A stretch of DNA of 64,000 nt from Moritella sp. Urea-trap-13 (GCF_002836355.1 NZ_PJCA01000027.1:186281-250280); one strand, 5' to 3'. Shown: positions 1 through 8,867, counted from the stretch's first letter. A program made the numbers and translations. The notes: a model not told the origin generated them from the letters alone.

Positions 1-54
1 TGGGTGATGAAAGAAGGTTATATTCTTGCCGATGAAAACTGCCATACAATTTAA
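1..54 (+). CDS. C-terminal end of a putative DUF2975 membrane protein (partial)
   Basis: The first 17 codons of the window are open and end at TAA 52-54; the rest of the gene lies outside. The tail (EGYILADENCHTI) resembles the usual acidic end of DUF2975 proteins, which end in an E-x-L-x-E-x-x-x-TI pattern. The next gene, 9 bases downstream, is a small HTH protein of the type that normally partners DUF2975 genes. The call rests mainly on that context, since 17 residues cannot prove a family. Confidence 0.4.
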   Translation, partial: WVMKEGYILADENCHTI

Positions 55-63
55 GGAGCTGGA

Positions 64-291
64 ATGACTATTTGTATTAATTTAGATGTAATAATGGCTA
101 AGCGAAAAATGCGCTTAAAATACCTAGCTCAAGAAGTTGGGATCACAGAAGCAAACCTATCGATATTAAAAAACGGTAAAGCAAAAGCTGTCCGATTATC
201 GACACTTGATAAACTTTGTGAAGTACTTGAGTGTCAGCCAGGCGATATTTTAGAATTTGAAGTTAACAAAAGTGACGATAACGAGAGTTAG
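64..291 (+). CDS. small XRE/Cro-type HTH regulator (YozG-like)
   Basis: A 75-residue protein that is almost entirely one helix-turn-helix domain. The segment YLAQEVGITEANLSILKNGK (about residues 21-40) is a Cro/C1-type HTH, and CEVLECQPGDILEF (about 53-66) is the usual end of the domain. A strong AAGGAG Shine-Dalgarno sits 6-7 bases before the ATG. Proteins of this size and shape commonly sit just downstream of DUF2975 genes, where they are thought to control their own operon. The target here is unknown. Confidence 0.88.
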   Translation: MTICINLDVIMAKRKMRLKYLAQEVGITEANLSILKNGKAKAVRLSTLDKLCEVLECQPGDILEFEVNKSDDNES

Positions 292-353
292 CACTGCTTT
301 AGATAATTTGGTTTGCAGTGATTAGACTTACAAACCAAATTATCCTTTAGTGC
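291..353. repeat. long inverted repeat after the HTH gene
   Basis: A perfect 14-bp inverted repeat, GATAATTTGGTTTG (302-315) and CAAACCAAATTATC (331-344), is flanked by a second matching pair, GCACT (291-295) and AGTGC (349-353). The structure begins at the stop codon of the HTH gene, so it may end transcription or protect the 3' end. No T-run follows directly, so it is not a textbook intrinsic terminator. Confidence 0.55.
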
Positions 354-382
354 TTATCAGCGCTTTTTACTATTAAAACGTT

Positions 383-431
383 GGTACAATTCACTGTACC
401 ACTTCAAGATCCAGCATTATTGGAGTGGTAC
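383..431. other. two mutually exclusive hairpins upstream of the beta-lactamase
   Basis: GGTACA (383-388) pairs with TGTACC (395-400). An overlapping segment, GTACCACT (396-403), pairs with AGTGGTAC (424-431). The two stems share bases and cannot form together. The rest of the gap (about 354-660) shows no gene. A GGAGG at 622-626 lies too far from either possible start of the next gene to serve as a normal ribosome site. Confidence 0.35.
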
Positions 432-660
432 TGAATGGGAGGTTTCATCTTTAGGTTTTATCAATGCATTTAAAAGTATGACAGCCTGGAGTTTAATGCT
501 AAATGAATCACTGTGAATTTAGCTGCAGATAGAGAAGAGTAAGCCTATCAGCTAATCAATCGGTGAATCCAGTCTCCGAAATGTATTTATTCGAAAACTA
601 AATCCAGATTGTGTATCCTCCGGAGGTTACCATCTTAATTATCAAGTGAAACTACATACC

Positions 661-1512
661 ATGAAAAACATATTATTATGCATTAGCTTAGTTTTTTCTA
701 GTGCGATGGCCTCTGCCACGACATTAAATGATTCACTCTCTGCAATTGAACTACGCACTTCTGGTCGCATTGGCGCTGCTGTTTTAGATACCGAAAATAA
801 ACAAATTTGGCACTACAATGGCGATGCTCGCTTTCCGATGATGAGCACATTCAAAACCCTAGCTTGTGCGAAAATGCTAAGCGCATCAGCTAATGGTGAG
901 TTGAATACTAGCACTAAAATCTTGCTGAAATCGGAGGCATTAATCCCTTGGTCACCAGTTACTAAACCCCTTGTCGGTAGCAGTATTACAGTAGCACAAG
1001 CATGTGAAGCGACGATGCTAACCAGTGATAATACTGCGGTAAATATCGTCTTGCAACATGTTGGCGGCCCTGAGGGTGTTACCGCTTTCTTACGTGACAT
1101 AGGTGATAATGTGACTCAACTAGATCGCATTGAACCAGAGTTGAATGAAGCTAAGATTGGCGACGTGCGTGATACCACGACACCGAATGCCATGGTTAAT
1201 ACCTTAAACAAATTACTGTTTGCTAATGTGCTGTCTAATCGGGACAAAACGCAGCTTAAAACATGGATGCAAGACAACAAGGTATCAGATCCTTTATTGC
1301 GTTCGGTACTACCACCAGGCTGGTCTATTGCTGATCGTTCCGGTGCTGGTGGCTATGGTTCGCGCGGTATCACCGCTGTGATTTGGCATGCAGAACGTCA
1401 ACCGCTTATCATCAGTATTTACCTAACAGAAACCGAGTTATCAATGGCTGAACGAAACCAGGTGATTGCCGAGATCGGTCAGCAGATACTAAATCAGTAC
1501 GTGGTCGAATAA
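661..1512 (+). CDS. bla: class A beta-lactamase, CARB/RTG-like subgroup
   Basis: Secreted serine beta-lactamase. From ATG 661 it is 283 residues: signal peptide to about residue 19 (AMASA), active-site S62-T-F-K65 (Ambler 70-73), S122-D-N124 (SDN loop), E158 in EPELN (Ambler 166), and R226-S-G228 where most class A enzymes have KTG. The R-S/T-G box, the C69/C115 pair and the AGGYGSR stretch match carbenicillin-hydrolysing CARB enzymes of Vibrio and relatives. An in-frame GTG at 646 is an alternative start, and neither start has a good ribosome site. No integrase, attC or IS is visible nearby, so a resident chromosomal gene is likely. Confidence 0.92.
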   Translation: MKNILLCISLVFSSAMASATTLNDSLSAIELRTSGRIGAAVLDTENKQIWHYNGDARFPMMSTFKTLACAKMLSASANGELNTSTKILLKSEALIPWSPVTKPLVGSSITVAQACEATMLTSDNTAVNIVLQHVGGPEGVTAFLRDIGDNVTQLDRIEPELNEAKIGDVRDTTTPNAMVNTLNKLLFANVLSNRDKTQLKTWMQDNKVSDPLLRSVLPPGWSIADRSGAGGYGSRGITAVIWHAERQPLIISIYLTETELSMAERNQVIAEIGQQILNQYVVE

Positions 1513-1687
1513 CTCGTTTTCTTGGCTGTGAAATTGATATTGATTGTTTTTATATCTCATAGATTGACATAATCATGGCCAGTGATAAACCTTGATTAGC
1601 AGTGATATCCTGTTCAAACCAACATTGACTGGGTCGCTATTTTTCCTATACTCAAAATCTAAGCCTTATCCCCAAAAGGGGAGAATC

Positions 1688-2974
1688 ATGAACATATTCA
1701 CCTTACGAATTGCTGCTTGGAGGGTGCTGCTATTTGGACTATGCGCCACCTTTTTATCTGCATGCAGTTCCGAGAAAATTATTGTCGCCATTGATGGTAG
1801 TCAAGGGAACGCGGACAGTATTGAATCTACGATCAGTACCGACGGTCACTACGTGGCTTTTACTTCTTTTGCTAGCAATCTCGTGCAAGATGACACCAAC
1901 ATGGTTGCAGATGTCTTTGTTCACGACCGTAACAGCGGTATCACCGAGCGGGTCAGTGTCGCGAGTAACGGTAGGCAAGCCAATTCGAGCAGCTCTGATC
2001 CGAGTATTAGTGGCAATGGTCGTTATGTGGCTTTTATCGCAGAGGCCAACAATCTGGTACTGAACGACAGTAACGGCAGTAAAGATGTTTTTGTTCATGA
2101 CCGCGATAGTGGTATCACCGAACGGGTCAGTATTGCCAGTGATGGCAGTCAAGGTGATGCAAGTAGTGAGCAAGTCGCCATAAGTGCTGACGGTCGCTAT
2201 GTGGCTTTTACTTCTCTGGCTGGTAATCTGGTGCCAGATGATACTAATATCAAAGCCGATGTCTTTGTTCATGACCGTAATTCGGGGATCACTGAACGGG
2301 TTAGTGTCGCCAGTAATGGCAGTCAGGGTGACGGCTATCATCCCGCAATCAGTGCTGACGGCCGATTTGTCGCGTTTACTGCCGATAGCAGTAATTTAGT
2401 GTTTAATGATAGCAATGGTATGAGTGATATTTTTGTTCACGACCGCAATAGCCAAATTACTGAGTTGGTCAGTGTCTCTAATAATGGTAGTCAGGGGAAC
2501 TTAGGTTGTATTTTTTCAGCTATCAGTGCTGATGGCCGTTATGTGGCTTTTGACTCCCGCGCGAGCAACCTAGTGTCAGAAGATACCAATGCAGTTGAAG
2601 ATGTTTTTGTTCATGACCGCAAGACTGGTCTAACCGTTCGGGTCAGTGTCGCTATGGACGGTACTCAGGGCAATGCTAACAGTCATATCGCCAGCATTAG
2701 CGCTAATGGCCGCTATGTCGTGTTCCAATCCCTCGCCAGCACCTTAATAGCAGACGATAACAATCACGTCTCTGATGTTTTTATCCATTATCGTGATATA
2801 GGCATGACCGAGCTGGTCAGTATTACCAGCTATGGTAGCCAAGGTAACTCGCACAGTAGTCGACCAGCTATTAGTGCCGATGGTAACTATGTGGTGTTTC
2901 AATCTCTTGCTAGTAACCTAATACAGGATGATAACAATGCTAGCTCTGATATCTTTTTTCGTAAAATTAACTAG
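1688..2974 (+). CDS. lipoprotein with a seven-repeat TolB/PD40-like beta-propeller
   Basis: A 428-residue protein. Residues 1-26 form a lipoprotein signal ending in the lipobox LSAC (Cys26). The remainder is seven repeats of 55-59 residues, each reading roughly GSQGN...ISADGRYVAF...SNLV.DD(T/N)N...DVFVHDR..GITERVSV. Seven repeats are the right number for a closed seven-bladed propeller; the last is shorter and ends FFRKIN. A D-x-N-x-x-x-D run in each repeat could bind calcium (inference). GGGGAG just before ATG 1688 decides the start over an upstream in-frame TTG at 1592. The function is unknown; TolB-like propellers bind proteins or peptides at the envelope. Confidence 0.8.
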   Translation: MNIFTLRIAAWRVLLFGLCATFLSACSSEKIIVAIDGSQGNADSIESTISTDGHYVAFTSFASNLVQDDTNMVADVFVHDRNSGITERVSVASNGRQANSSSSDPSISGNGRYVAFIAEANNLVLNDSNGSKDVFVHDRDSGITERVSIASDGSQGDASSEQVAISADGRYVAFTSLAGNLVPDDTNIKADVFVHDRNSGITERVSVASNGSQGDGYHPAISADGRFVAFTADSSNLVFNDSNGMSDIFVHDRNSQITELVSVSNNGSQGNLGCIFSAISADGRYVAFDSRASNLVSEDTNAVEDVFVHDRKTGLTVRVSVAMDGTQGNANSHIASISANGRYVVFQSLASTLIADDNNHVSDVFIHYRDIGMTELVSITSYGSQGNSHSSRPAISADGNYVVFQSLASNLIQDDNNASSDIFFRKIN

Positions 2975-3002
2975 TTTGGTACTATTAATTAGTTCGAAAC
3001 AA

Positions 3003-3590
3003 TCAAAGCATCGGCACAATTGAAAACACCAGCAAGCCCGCCATGCTGTAGTTAAACAGCTTAATACGGTTTGGTGCTTGTAAGCCGCTCTGTAATTTTT
3101 TCCCTGCCGCTGTCCACAGGCCAACGGAAGGCACAGTGATAAGTGCAAACACCAGCGTTACCAGCAAAATATCTTGCAGTTTAGTCGAGGCTGCATACAC
3201 GCTAATTGCCGTGAGCACCATAGTCCATGCTTTCGGGTTTACCCATTGAAAGCTAGCGGCTGACAGAAACGACATAGGTCGGTAGTCAGTTGCTGCGCTG
3301 GTCATGGCTTTACTGGTGGCGATCTTAACCGCTAAATACAGTAGATAAAAAATACTGACTATGCGTAATCCTTGCTGCACAGCAGGATAGCTGGTAAATA
3401 AACCCATCAAGCCAAAACCAACCAATATTACCATCACACTGAAACCCACAATAATGCCCAGCATGTGCGGTATCGTGCGCATAAAACCAACGTTGGCCCC
3501 CGAGGTCATTAACATAATGTTGTTTGGTCCTGGAGAGACGGTTGAAACCAGCGCAAAGGTCATAAGTGCCATAAGTTGTTGATATTCCAT
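3003..3590 (-). CDS. LysE/RhtB family amino-acid exporter
   Basis: A 195-residue inner-membrane protein with about six hydrophobic helices. The N-terminal signature (TFALVSTVSPGPNNIMLM) is the conserved LysE/RhtB motif around the first helix. Such proteins export amino acids or related metabolites; the substrate cannot be read from sequence. It is divergent from an Lrp/AsnC regulator across about 110 bp, the classic layout for a LysE exporter controlled by its neighbour. It converges with the propeller gene, leaving only 28 bp between stops. Confidence 0.9.
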   Translation of the reverse strand: MEYQQLMALMTFALVSTVSPGPNNIMLMTSGANVGFMRTIPHMLGIIVGFSVMVILVGFGLMGLFTSYPAVQQGLRIVSIFYLLYLAVKIATSKAMTSAATDYRPMSFLSAASFQWVNPKAWTMVLTAISVYAASTKLQDILLVTLVFALITVPSVGLWTAAGKKLQSGLQAPNRIKLFNYSMAGLLVFSIVPML

Positions 3591-3700
3591 TTTATACTCG
3601 CATTGTCACGTTAATGTGTAGTTGTATTTTAAGTGACTATGCGGTAAATTTTGTGCCTATATTTGCTCGGATTGACGAAAATACACAAGGAATGGTTACT

Positions 3701-4144
3701 ATGGATAGATTTGACGACAGGATCTTGCGCGAACTTAAATTAAACGGCAGATTGTCCAATGTTGAACTTGCAGAGCGCATCGGATTATCTGCTTCTGCCA
3801 CACTACGCCGTGTGCAAGAGCTGGAACGCAGCGATGTTATTCAAGGCTATCGCGCGGTCTTTAATGCCAAAAAACTGGGTATTGGTTTTATTGCTTATGT
3901 CACGATAGGTTTATCGAGTCACAGTAAAAAATCACAACGCAGCTTTGAAGATAGCATCATGGAAGCGGGGCAGGTAACCGAGTGTCACAATGTGACTGGC
4001 TCCAGTGAATATTTACTCCGGGTTGAGACTGAGGATTTAACGTCTTATAAACGCTTTCATTCCGGTGTGCTCGGTGAGATCTCACAAGTCTACTCAATCA
4101 CCACCTTAGTGGTGATGGATACGCCAAAAGATGAAAGGACTTAA
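3701..4144 (+). CDS. Lrp/AsnC family transcriptional regulator
   Basis: A 147-residue regulator. Residues about 1-60 form the N-terminal HTH (DRFDDRILRELKLNGRLSNV, then ERIGLSASATLRRV), followed by a C-terminal ligand-binding/dimer domain with the usual VTGSSEYLLRV core. AAGGA at 3687-3691 places the start at ATG 3701; upstream in-frame starts lack a ribosome site. Divergence from the LysE-type exporter suggests it senses an amino acid and controls that exporter (inference). Confidence 0.9.
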   Translation: MDRFDDRILRELKLNGRLSNVELAERIGLSASATLRRVQELERSDVIQGYRAVFNAKKLGIGFIAYVTIGLSSHSKKSQRSFEDSIMEAGQVTECHNVTGSSEYLLRVETEDLTSYKRFHSGVLGEISQVYSITTLVVMDTPKDERT

Positions 4145-4170
4145 TACCGACTGACAATCTCAGGTTTAAT

Positions 4171-4212
4171 CATTACAAAAATTTATCAAAACCATCAAAT
4201 ATAATAATTTTA
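4171..4212 (+). promoter_or_regulatory. 42-bp element shared with the 59.2-kb glyoxalase gene
   Basis: The block begins CATTACAAAAATTTATCAAA and includes TATAAT at 4200-4205. Compared without gaps to 59238-59279, 35 of 42 positions match by my count. It lies 93 bp before the reductase start; the second copy lies 76 bp before a glyoxalase-family start. A shared operator and/or promoter is the likely explanation. Confidence 0.5.
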
Positions 4213-4305
4213 TTATGAAAATGTTTTTCTATACACTGCTGTTATCGACACCAAGCAGGCCGCAAAGGGCTTGTTTAACGTCCGCTAATTAACAGGAATG
4301 ACAAC

Positions 4306-5406
4306 ATGAAAAACGCATTATTTCAAACAATTAAACTTGGTAAACTTACGCTGAAGAACCGCATCGTAATGCCGCCAATGACGCGTTCTCGTGCCACTCA
4401 GCCTGGTAATGTAGCGAATCAGATGATGGCCGATTATTATGCCCAACGTGCTTCAGCTGGTCTTATTATTGCTGAAGGCACGCAAATTTCCCCTATGGGT
4501 CAAGGTTATGCTTGGACGCCGGGTATTTATTCTCCAGCACAAATTGCAGGTTGGAAAAAAGTAACAGATGCTGTGCACGCTAAAAACGGCACTATCTTTG
4601 CGCAGCTTTGGCACGTAGGCCGCGTAACGCATCCAGATAATATTGGCGGTATGCAGCCGATTTCGTCGTCAGCCATGAAAGCTGAAAATGTAAAAGTATT
4701 CATTGATAACGGCACTGACGAAGCTGGTTTTGTTGACGTGGTTGAACCGCGCGAGATGACTAAAGCAGACATTAAGCACGTCATTGCTGAATATCGTCAA
4801 GCGGCATTAAATGCCATTGAAGCTGGTTTTGACGGCATTGAGTTACATGCGGCGAATGGTTATTTGATTAACCAGTTTATCGATTCTGAAGCCAACAATC
4901 GTACTGATGAATACGGTGGCTGTATCGAAAATCGTTTACGTTTCCTAAGTGAAGTTGTTGCCGCTATGGCCGAAGCGATTGGCGCTGACCGCATTGGTGT
5001 ACGTCTTGCTCCGTTCACTTCATTAAACGGTACTGTCGATGCAACGCCAGTGGAGAGTTATACTTCAGCGGCTGCAGTGTTAAATAATCACAAAGTCGCC
5101 TACATTCATATTGCCGAAGTCGATTGGGATGATGCCCCCGAAACACCTGTCGCATTTAAATTGTCTGTACGTGCAGTGTATCAAGGTGTGATTATCTACG
5201 CTGGACGTTATAACGGTGAAAAAGGCGCTACAGCAATTAATGCTGGGCTAACGGATATGGTTGGTTTCGGTCGTCCTTTTGTCGCTAATCCAGATTTACC
5301 AAACCGGATTAAAAATAACTACCCATTGGCAGCGCACAACCCTGATACCTTATTTGGTGGTGGCGAAGCTGGGCTGACTGATTACCCTGAATACAGTGCT
5401 AGCTAA
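4306..5406 (+). CDS. old yellow enzyme family alkene reductase (NemA-like)
   Basis: A 366-residue FMN-dependent ene-reductase that reduces activated C=C bonds of electrophiles (enals, maleimides, quinones) with NAD(P)H. The TIM barrel is full length. Visible signatures are NRIVMPPMTRSRA near the N-terminus (FMN binding), the H181-A-A-N184-G-Y186 substrate/catalytic cluster, NRTDEYGG, and the C-terminal VGFGRPFVANPDL. GGAATG precedes the start with loose spacing. It has its own promoter region, with a 42-bp element repeated upstream of a glyoxalase gene at 59.3 kb. The substrate is not predictable. Confidence 0.92.
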   Translation: MKNALFQTIKLGKLTLKNRIVMPPMTRSRATQPGNVANQMMADYYAQRASAGLIIAEGTQISPMGQGYAWTPGIYSPAQIAGWKKVTDAVHAKNGTIFAQLWHVGRVTHPDNIGGMQPISSSAMKAENVKVFIDNGTDEAGFVDVVEPREMTKADIKHVIAEYRQAALNAIEAGFDGIELHAANGYLINQFIDSEANNRTDEYGGCIENRLRFLSEVVAAMAEAIGADRIGVRLAPFTSLNGTVDATPVESYTSAAAVLNNHKVAYIHIAEVDWDDAPETPVAFKLSVRAVYQGVIIYAGRYNGEKGATAINAGLTDMVGFGRPFVANPDLPNRIKNNYPLAAHNPDTLFGGGEAGLTDYPEYSAS

Positions 5407-5440
5407 GCGTAGCAGTTACAGGTTTTTAAGTTTAGAGACA

Positions 5441-5481
5441 AATAAAGGCGAGGCAATAGTGATATTGTGCTCGTCTTTATT
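5441..5481. terminator. long hairpin terminator candidate after the reductase gene
   Basis: AATAAAGGCGAG (5441-5452) pairs with CTCGTCTTTATT (5470-5481) through 12 pairs including one G-T, with an inner CAATA/TATTG extension and a GTGA loop. It sits 35 bp after the stop. The 3' side is T-rich but has no long U-tract. Confidence 0.6.
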
Positions 5482-5893
5482 GGTTTATATGCCAGTGTTT
5501 ACATAAACCAAGTGTTCACATTTCTAAGTTAATTTGAACTCAATTCTAATTAATTTTGTATTGAAATAACTTTTACATTGTTCCGTTTTAACATTAAACA
5601 AAGAAAAATCCGCATTAACACATTTATCAATACATTCATTTAACATTTAATTTACTTTTATTTAAAAAGTGTGATCTAACAAGTTTTTTAAGTCATCCCA
5701 TTGATTTTAATGTTTTTATTTTAATTAGCTTGATTTAATTCATGTTAAAACTACCTATTTTTAGTTTGAACGCCATTTATTTGAATTTCATTTTGTTGCA
5801 ACTTTGCTCTAATGTTGTGTACAGTATTTAACCGTTATAGTTTTTATCATAGCGTTATGGCAGCAGCAGAATTACAAATGGATTGAGGTAGGT
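5482..5893. other. AT-rich gene-free spacer before the permease
   Basis: Very AT-rich sequence with no plausible coding frame. Runs of A and T (for example around 5640-5770) could act as UP elements or bind nucleoid proteins. I could not recognise a purine riboswitch or a specific operator. GAGGTAGGT before the next start supplies its ribosome site. Confidence 0.4.
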
Positions 5894-7297
5894 ATGAACA
5901 TGGAAGGTAATAAAAATGATTTGTTGTATGGATTACACGATCGCCCCGAGCCACTAAAAGCGCTATTTGCTGCTTTTCAGCATATTTTAGCCAGCTTTGT
6001 GGGCATCACTACGCCAGCGTTGATTATTGGCGGTGTATTAGGATTAGGCAGTGAATTACCTTATCTTATTTCAATGGCGTTATTTGTGTCTGGGGTCGGT
6101 ACTTTTTTACAAGCTCGACGTTTTGGACCCGTCGGTTCAGGTTTACTGTGTGTGCAAGGAACGAGTTTCGCTTTTCTAAGTGCCGTACTGGCCGCTGGTT
6201 TTATTGTTAAAAACCGCGGTGGTAGTCCAGAAGATATTTTAGCGATGATTTTTGGTGTCTGTTTTGTTGCCTCTTTTGTGGAAATTATATTAAGCCGTTT
6301 TATTCATAAATTACAGCATATTATTACCCCCGTGGTAACAGGCATTGTTATTACGACGATTGGTTTATCCTTGATCAAAGTAGGTATGACAGATATTGCT
6401 GGTGGTTTTGGCAATGAACACATTGGCGATTCAAAATATCTCATTGTAGGTGCCATTACTTTAAGTACTATCATCCTCATTAACCGTTCAAGTAATCAGG
6501 TATTACGTCTTTCTGGCATCATGATTGGCATGGTGGTGGGTTATATTGCGGCTTATTTCATGGGCATGGTTAACAGTGATATTGCTGATGTAGCTGTCAT
6601 TTCGGTACCGTCTCCGTTTAAATATGGTTTTGATTTTGAGCTGGCTGCGTTTATTCCTGTGGCGATTATTTCTATTGTAACCGCTATCGAAACTACCGGT
6701 GATTTAACCGCTAACTCGATGGTCTCTAATGAACCGACGCGTGGGCCTGTTTATATCGAGCGTATCAAAGGTGGTGTGTTAGGTGATGGTATTAACTCTT
6801 GCTTAGCGTCTATTTTTGGTAGCTTTCCAATGTCGACCTTTAGCCAAAACAACGGTGTTATTCAGTTAACCGGTGTTGCAAGTCGCTATGTCGCTTTTTA
6901 TATTGGTGGCCTGTTTGTTTTACTGGGTTTATTTCCGGTGATTGGTGCGGTATTGCAAACATTACCTAAACCGGTATTAGGCGGCGCGACACTGGTTATG
7001 TTTGGCACTGTTGCTTCTGCGGGTATTCGAATTTTAGCCACTGCTGATCTCGATCGTCGCGACTTGCTTATCATGGCTGTCTCTTTTGGTCTTGGTTTAG
7101 GTGTTGTTGCTGTACCTGAAGTAACTAGCTCATTTTCACCCTTGTTTAAGAGTATCTTTAGTTCTTCAGTGACAGTGTCTGGCTTATCGGCAATCTTGAT
7201 GAGCATGATCCTGCCATGCAAACGAAAAATAGCAGAAGATGAGGCTACATCAGAAGTAAAGTCAGAGGCTACTGAGGAAAATAGTGCAACAGTATAA
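5894..7297 (+). CDS. NCS2 family nucleobase (xanthine/uracil-type) permease
   Basis: A 467-residue inner-membrane transporter with about 12-14 hydrophobic segments. Family marks include FQHILASFVGITTPALIIGG near the N-terminus, the central AIETTGDLTANS segment (the NCS2 motif with the substrate-contacting Glu), and SFPMSTFSQNNGVIQLTGVA. It imports a purine or pyrimidine base with protons; the ETTGD motif is typical of the xanthine/urate branch. A charged tail of about 25 residues ends the protein. The next gene is an 8-oxoguanine deaminase, so a purine substrate is likely. Confidence 0.9.
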   Translation: MNMEGNKNDLLYGLHDRPEPLKALFAAFQHILASFVGITTPALIIGGVLGLGSELPYLISMALFVSGVGTFLQARRFGPVGSGLLCVQGTSFAFLSAVLAAGFIVKNRGGSPEDILAMIFGVCFVASFVEIILSRFIHKLQHIITPVVTGIVITTIGLSLIKVGMTDIAGGFGNEHIGDSKYLIVGAITLSTIILINRSSNQVLRLSGIMIGMVVGYIAAYFMGMVNSDIADVAVISVPSPFKYGFDFELAAFIPVAIISIVTAIETTGDLTANSMVSNEPTRGPVYIERIKGGVLGDGINSCLASIFGSFPMSTFSQNNGVIQLTGVASRYVAFYIGGLFVLLGLFPVIGAVLQTLPKPVLGGATLVMFGTVASAGIRILATADLDRRDLLIMAVSFGLGLGVVAVPEVTSSFSPLFKSIFSSSVTVSGLSAILMSMILPCKRKIAEDEATSEVKSEATEENSATV

Positions 7298-7514
7298 CCA
7301 TTGACTTTACCCGCGTATTTTGTTGTTATTACTTTATCAGGTAGCGTTTAGCGCGTTACTTGATGGACTGGAGGCTATGTAAATAGCCGTGATTTTAAAT
7401 CAACTGATTGTGTACCTTTCCGGTTTGTGCACTTTTGGCTCCTACATCCGGGTTTGATTAATTAGGACTGTTTAGTCTTTATTATTTTTTAAATCCTGAC
7501 AATTAGGAGCTTAT

Positions 7515-8867
7515 ATGCAAGTTAAATCATTGCGCCTGTGGATCAAGAATCCACTCGACTGTTTAGATCCCGCTTATGCTGGCGGTATCGTTATTCAAAA
7601 CGACATCATTGTTGAATTGGTCCGTGTTGGCGCAGAGCCGATTAACCCAGTCGATGATATTGTTGATGCTAGTCAGCATGTCCTGATCCCCGGCTTAATT
7701 AACAGCCACCACCATTTCTATCAAACCCTAACACGCGCTTTTCCTGCGGCATTAAACAAAGAATTATTCCCTTGGTTACAAAGTTTATATCCGGTCTGGG
7801 CTAAGTTAACCCCAGAGATGATCGCCACTTCCACCCAAATTGCCCTGAGTGAATTATTACTGTCGGGTTGTACCACTGCCAGCGATCATCATTACTTATT
7901 TCCAGATGGTTTAGAGCATGCTATCGACATCCAAGTTGAGCAAGCCAAAAAGCTCGGCATTCGTGTGCATTTAACCCGTGGTTCAATGAGCTTAGGGGAA
8001 GATCAAGGAGGCTTACCACCGCGCACCACCATTCAAACCGACACTGAAATTTTAGATGATAGCCTACGTTTAATTAAGGAATATCATCAATATGAAGACG
8101 GCGCGATGACACGTATAGCGCTGGCACCTTGCTCGCCGTTTTCGGTGAGTGAAGAGCTGATGACAGCTACTGGTGATTTAGCCCGCGAACACAATGTGCG
8201 ATTACATACCCATTTAGCTGAAACCCATGACGAAACTGATTTTTGTATTAAAATGTTTGGTGTTAGACCGGTGGATTACCTCGAACGTGTTGGCTGGTTA
8301 AACGACCGCACATGGCTAGCGCACGGAATTCATTTTAATGACCAAGAAATAACCCGATTAGGTGATGCAGGCGTTGGTGTTTGTCACTGCCCATCGTCTA
8401 ATATGATATTGGCGTCAGGACAATGCCCAACATTAGCATTACAAGCCGCGGGTAGCCCTGTCGGTTTAGGGGTTGATGGCTCGGCTTCTAATGACGGTTC
8501 TAACATGATAGGTGAAGTACGCCAGGCGTTGTTATTACAACGACTGCGCTATGGTGCCAGTGAAATCACCCATCAAAAAGCCTTTGAGTGGGCGACCAAA
8601 GGTTCTGCAGGCTGCTTAGGCCGTGATGATATTGGTGAGATCGCCGTTGGCAAACAGGCTGATATTGCTTTATTTAAACTTGATGAAATTCGTTTTGCTG
8701 GCGCGGGTACACCTGTTGCGGCGTTATTACTTTGCGGTGCAACCAAAGCCGATAAAGTCATGGTTGCCGGTAAATGGCGGGTACTTGATGGTGAGATCGT
8801 GGGACTGGATCTAAACCAGTTGATGGCAAAACAGATCATGCTCGCGACGCAGTTAGCTAATGCATAA
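7515..8867 (+). CDS. 8-oxoguanine deaminase-like amidohydrolase
   Basis: A 450-residue member of the cytosine/guanine deaminase amidohydrolase group. It probably converts 8-oxoguanine to urate with release of ammonia. Metal ligands are visible: H65-H-H67 in INSHHHFYQT, the HTHLAETHDE segment, a later WLAHGIHF histidine and the GVDGSASND aspartate. The stretch NKELFPWLQSLYPVW matches the 8-oxoguanine deaminase group (Pseudomonas PA0142 type) rather than classical guanine deaminases. A TAGGAG ribosome site precedes the ATG. Pairing with the NCS2 permease suggests uptake and breakdown of purines including oxidised guanine. Confidence 0.85.
   Translation: MQVKSLRLWIKNPLDCLDPAYAGGIVIQNDIIVELVRVGAEPINPVDDIVDASQHVLIPGLINSHHHFYQTLTRAFPAALNKELFPWLQSLYPVWAKLTPEMIATSTQIALSELLLSGCTTASDHHYLFPDGLEHAIDIQVEQAKKLGIRVHLTRGSMSLGEDQGGLPPRTTIQTDTEILDDSLRLIKEYHQYEDGAMTRIALAPCSPFSVSEELMTATGDLAREHNVRLHTHLAETHDETDFCIKMFGVRPVDYLERVGWLNDRTWLAHGIHFNDQEITRLGDAGVGVCHCPSSNMILASGQCPTLALQAAGSPVGLGVDGSASNDGSNMIGEVRQALLLQRLRYGASEITHQKAFEWATKGSAGCLGRDDIGEIAVGKQADIALFKLDEIRFAGAGTPVAALLLCGATKADKVMVAGKWRVLDGEIVGLDLNQLMAKQIMLATQLANA

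Noticed and set aside
1754-2341. 195-codon open frame on the minus strand inside the propeller gene
   Set aside because: It follows the repeat period of the plus-strand gene and has no domain, signal or ribosome site. It is a shadow of repetitive coding sequence.
7298-7514. Purine riboswitch between the permease and deaminase genes
   Set aside because: No conserved purine-riboswitch core could be recognised by eye.
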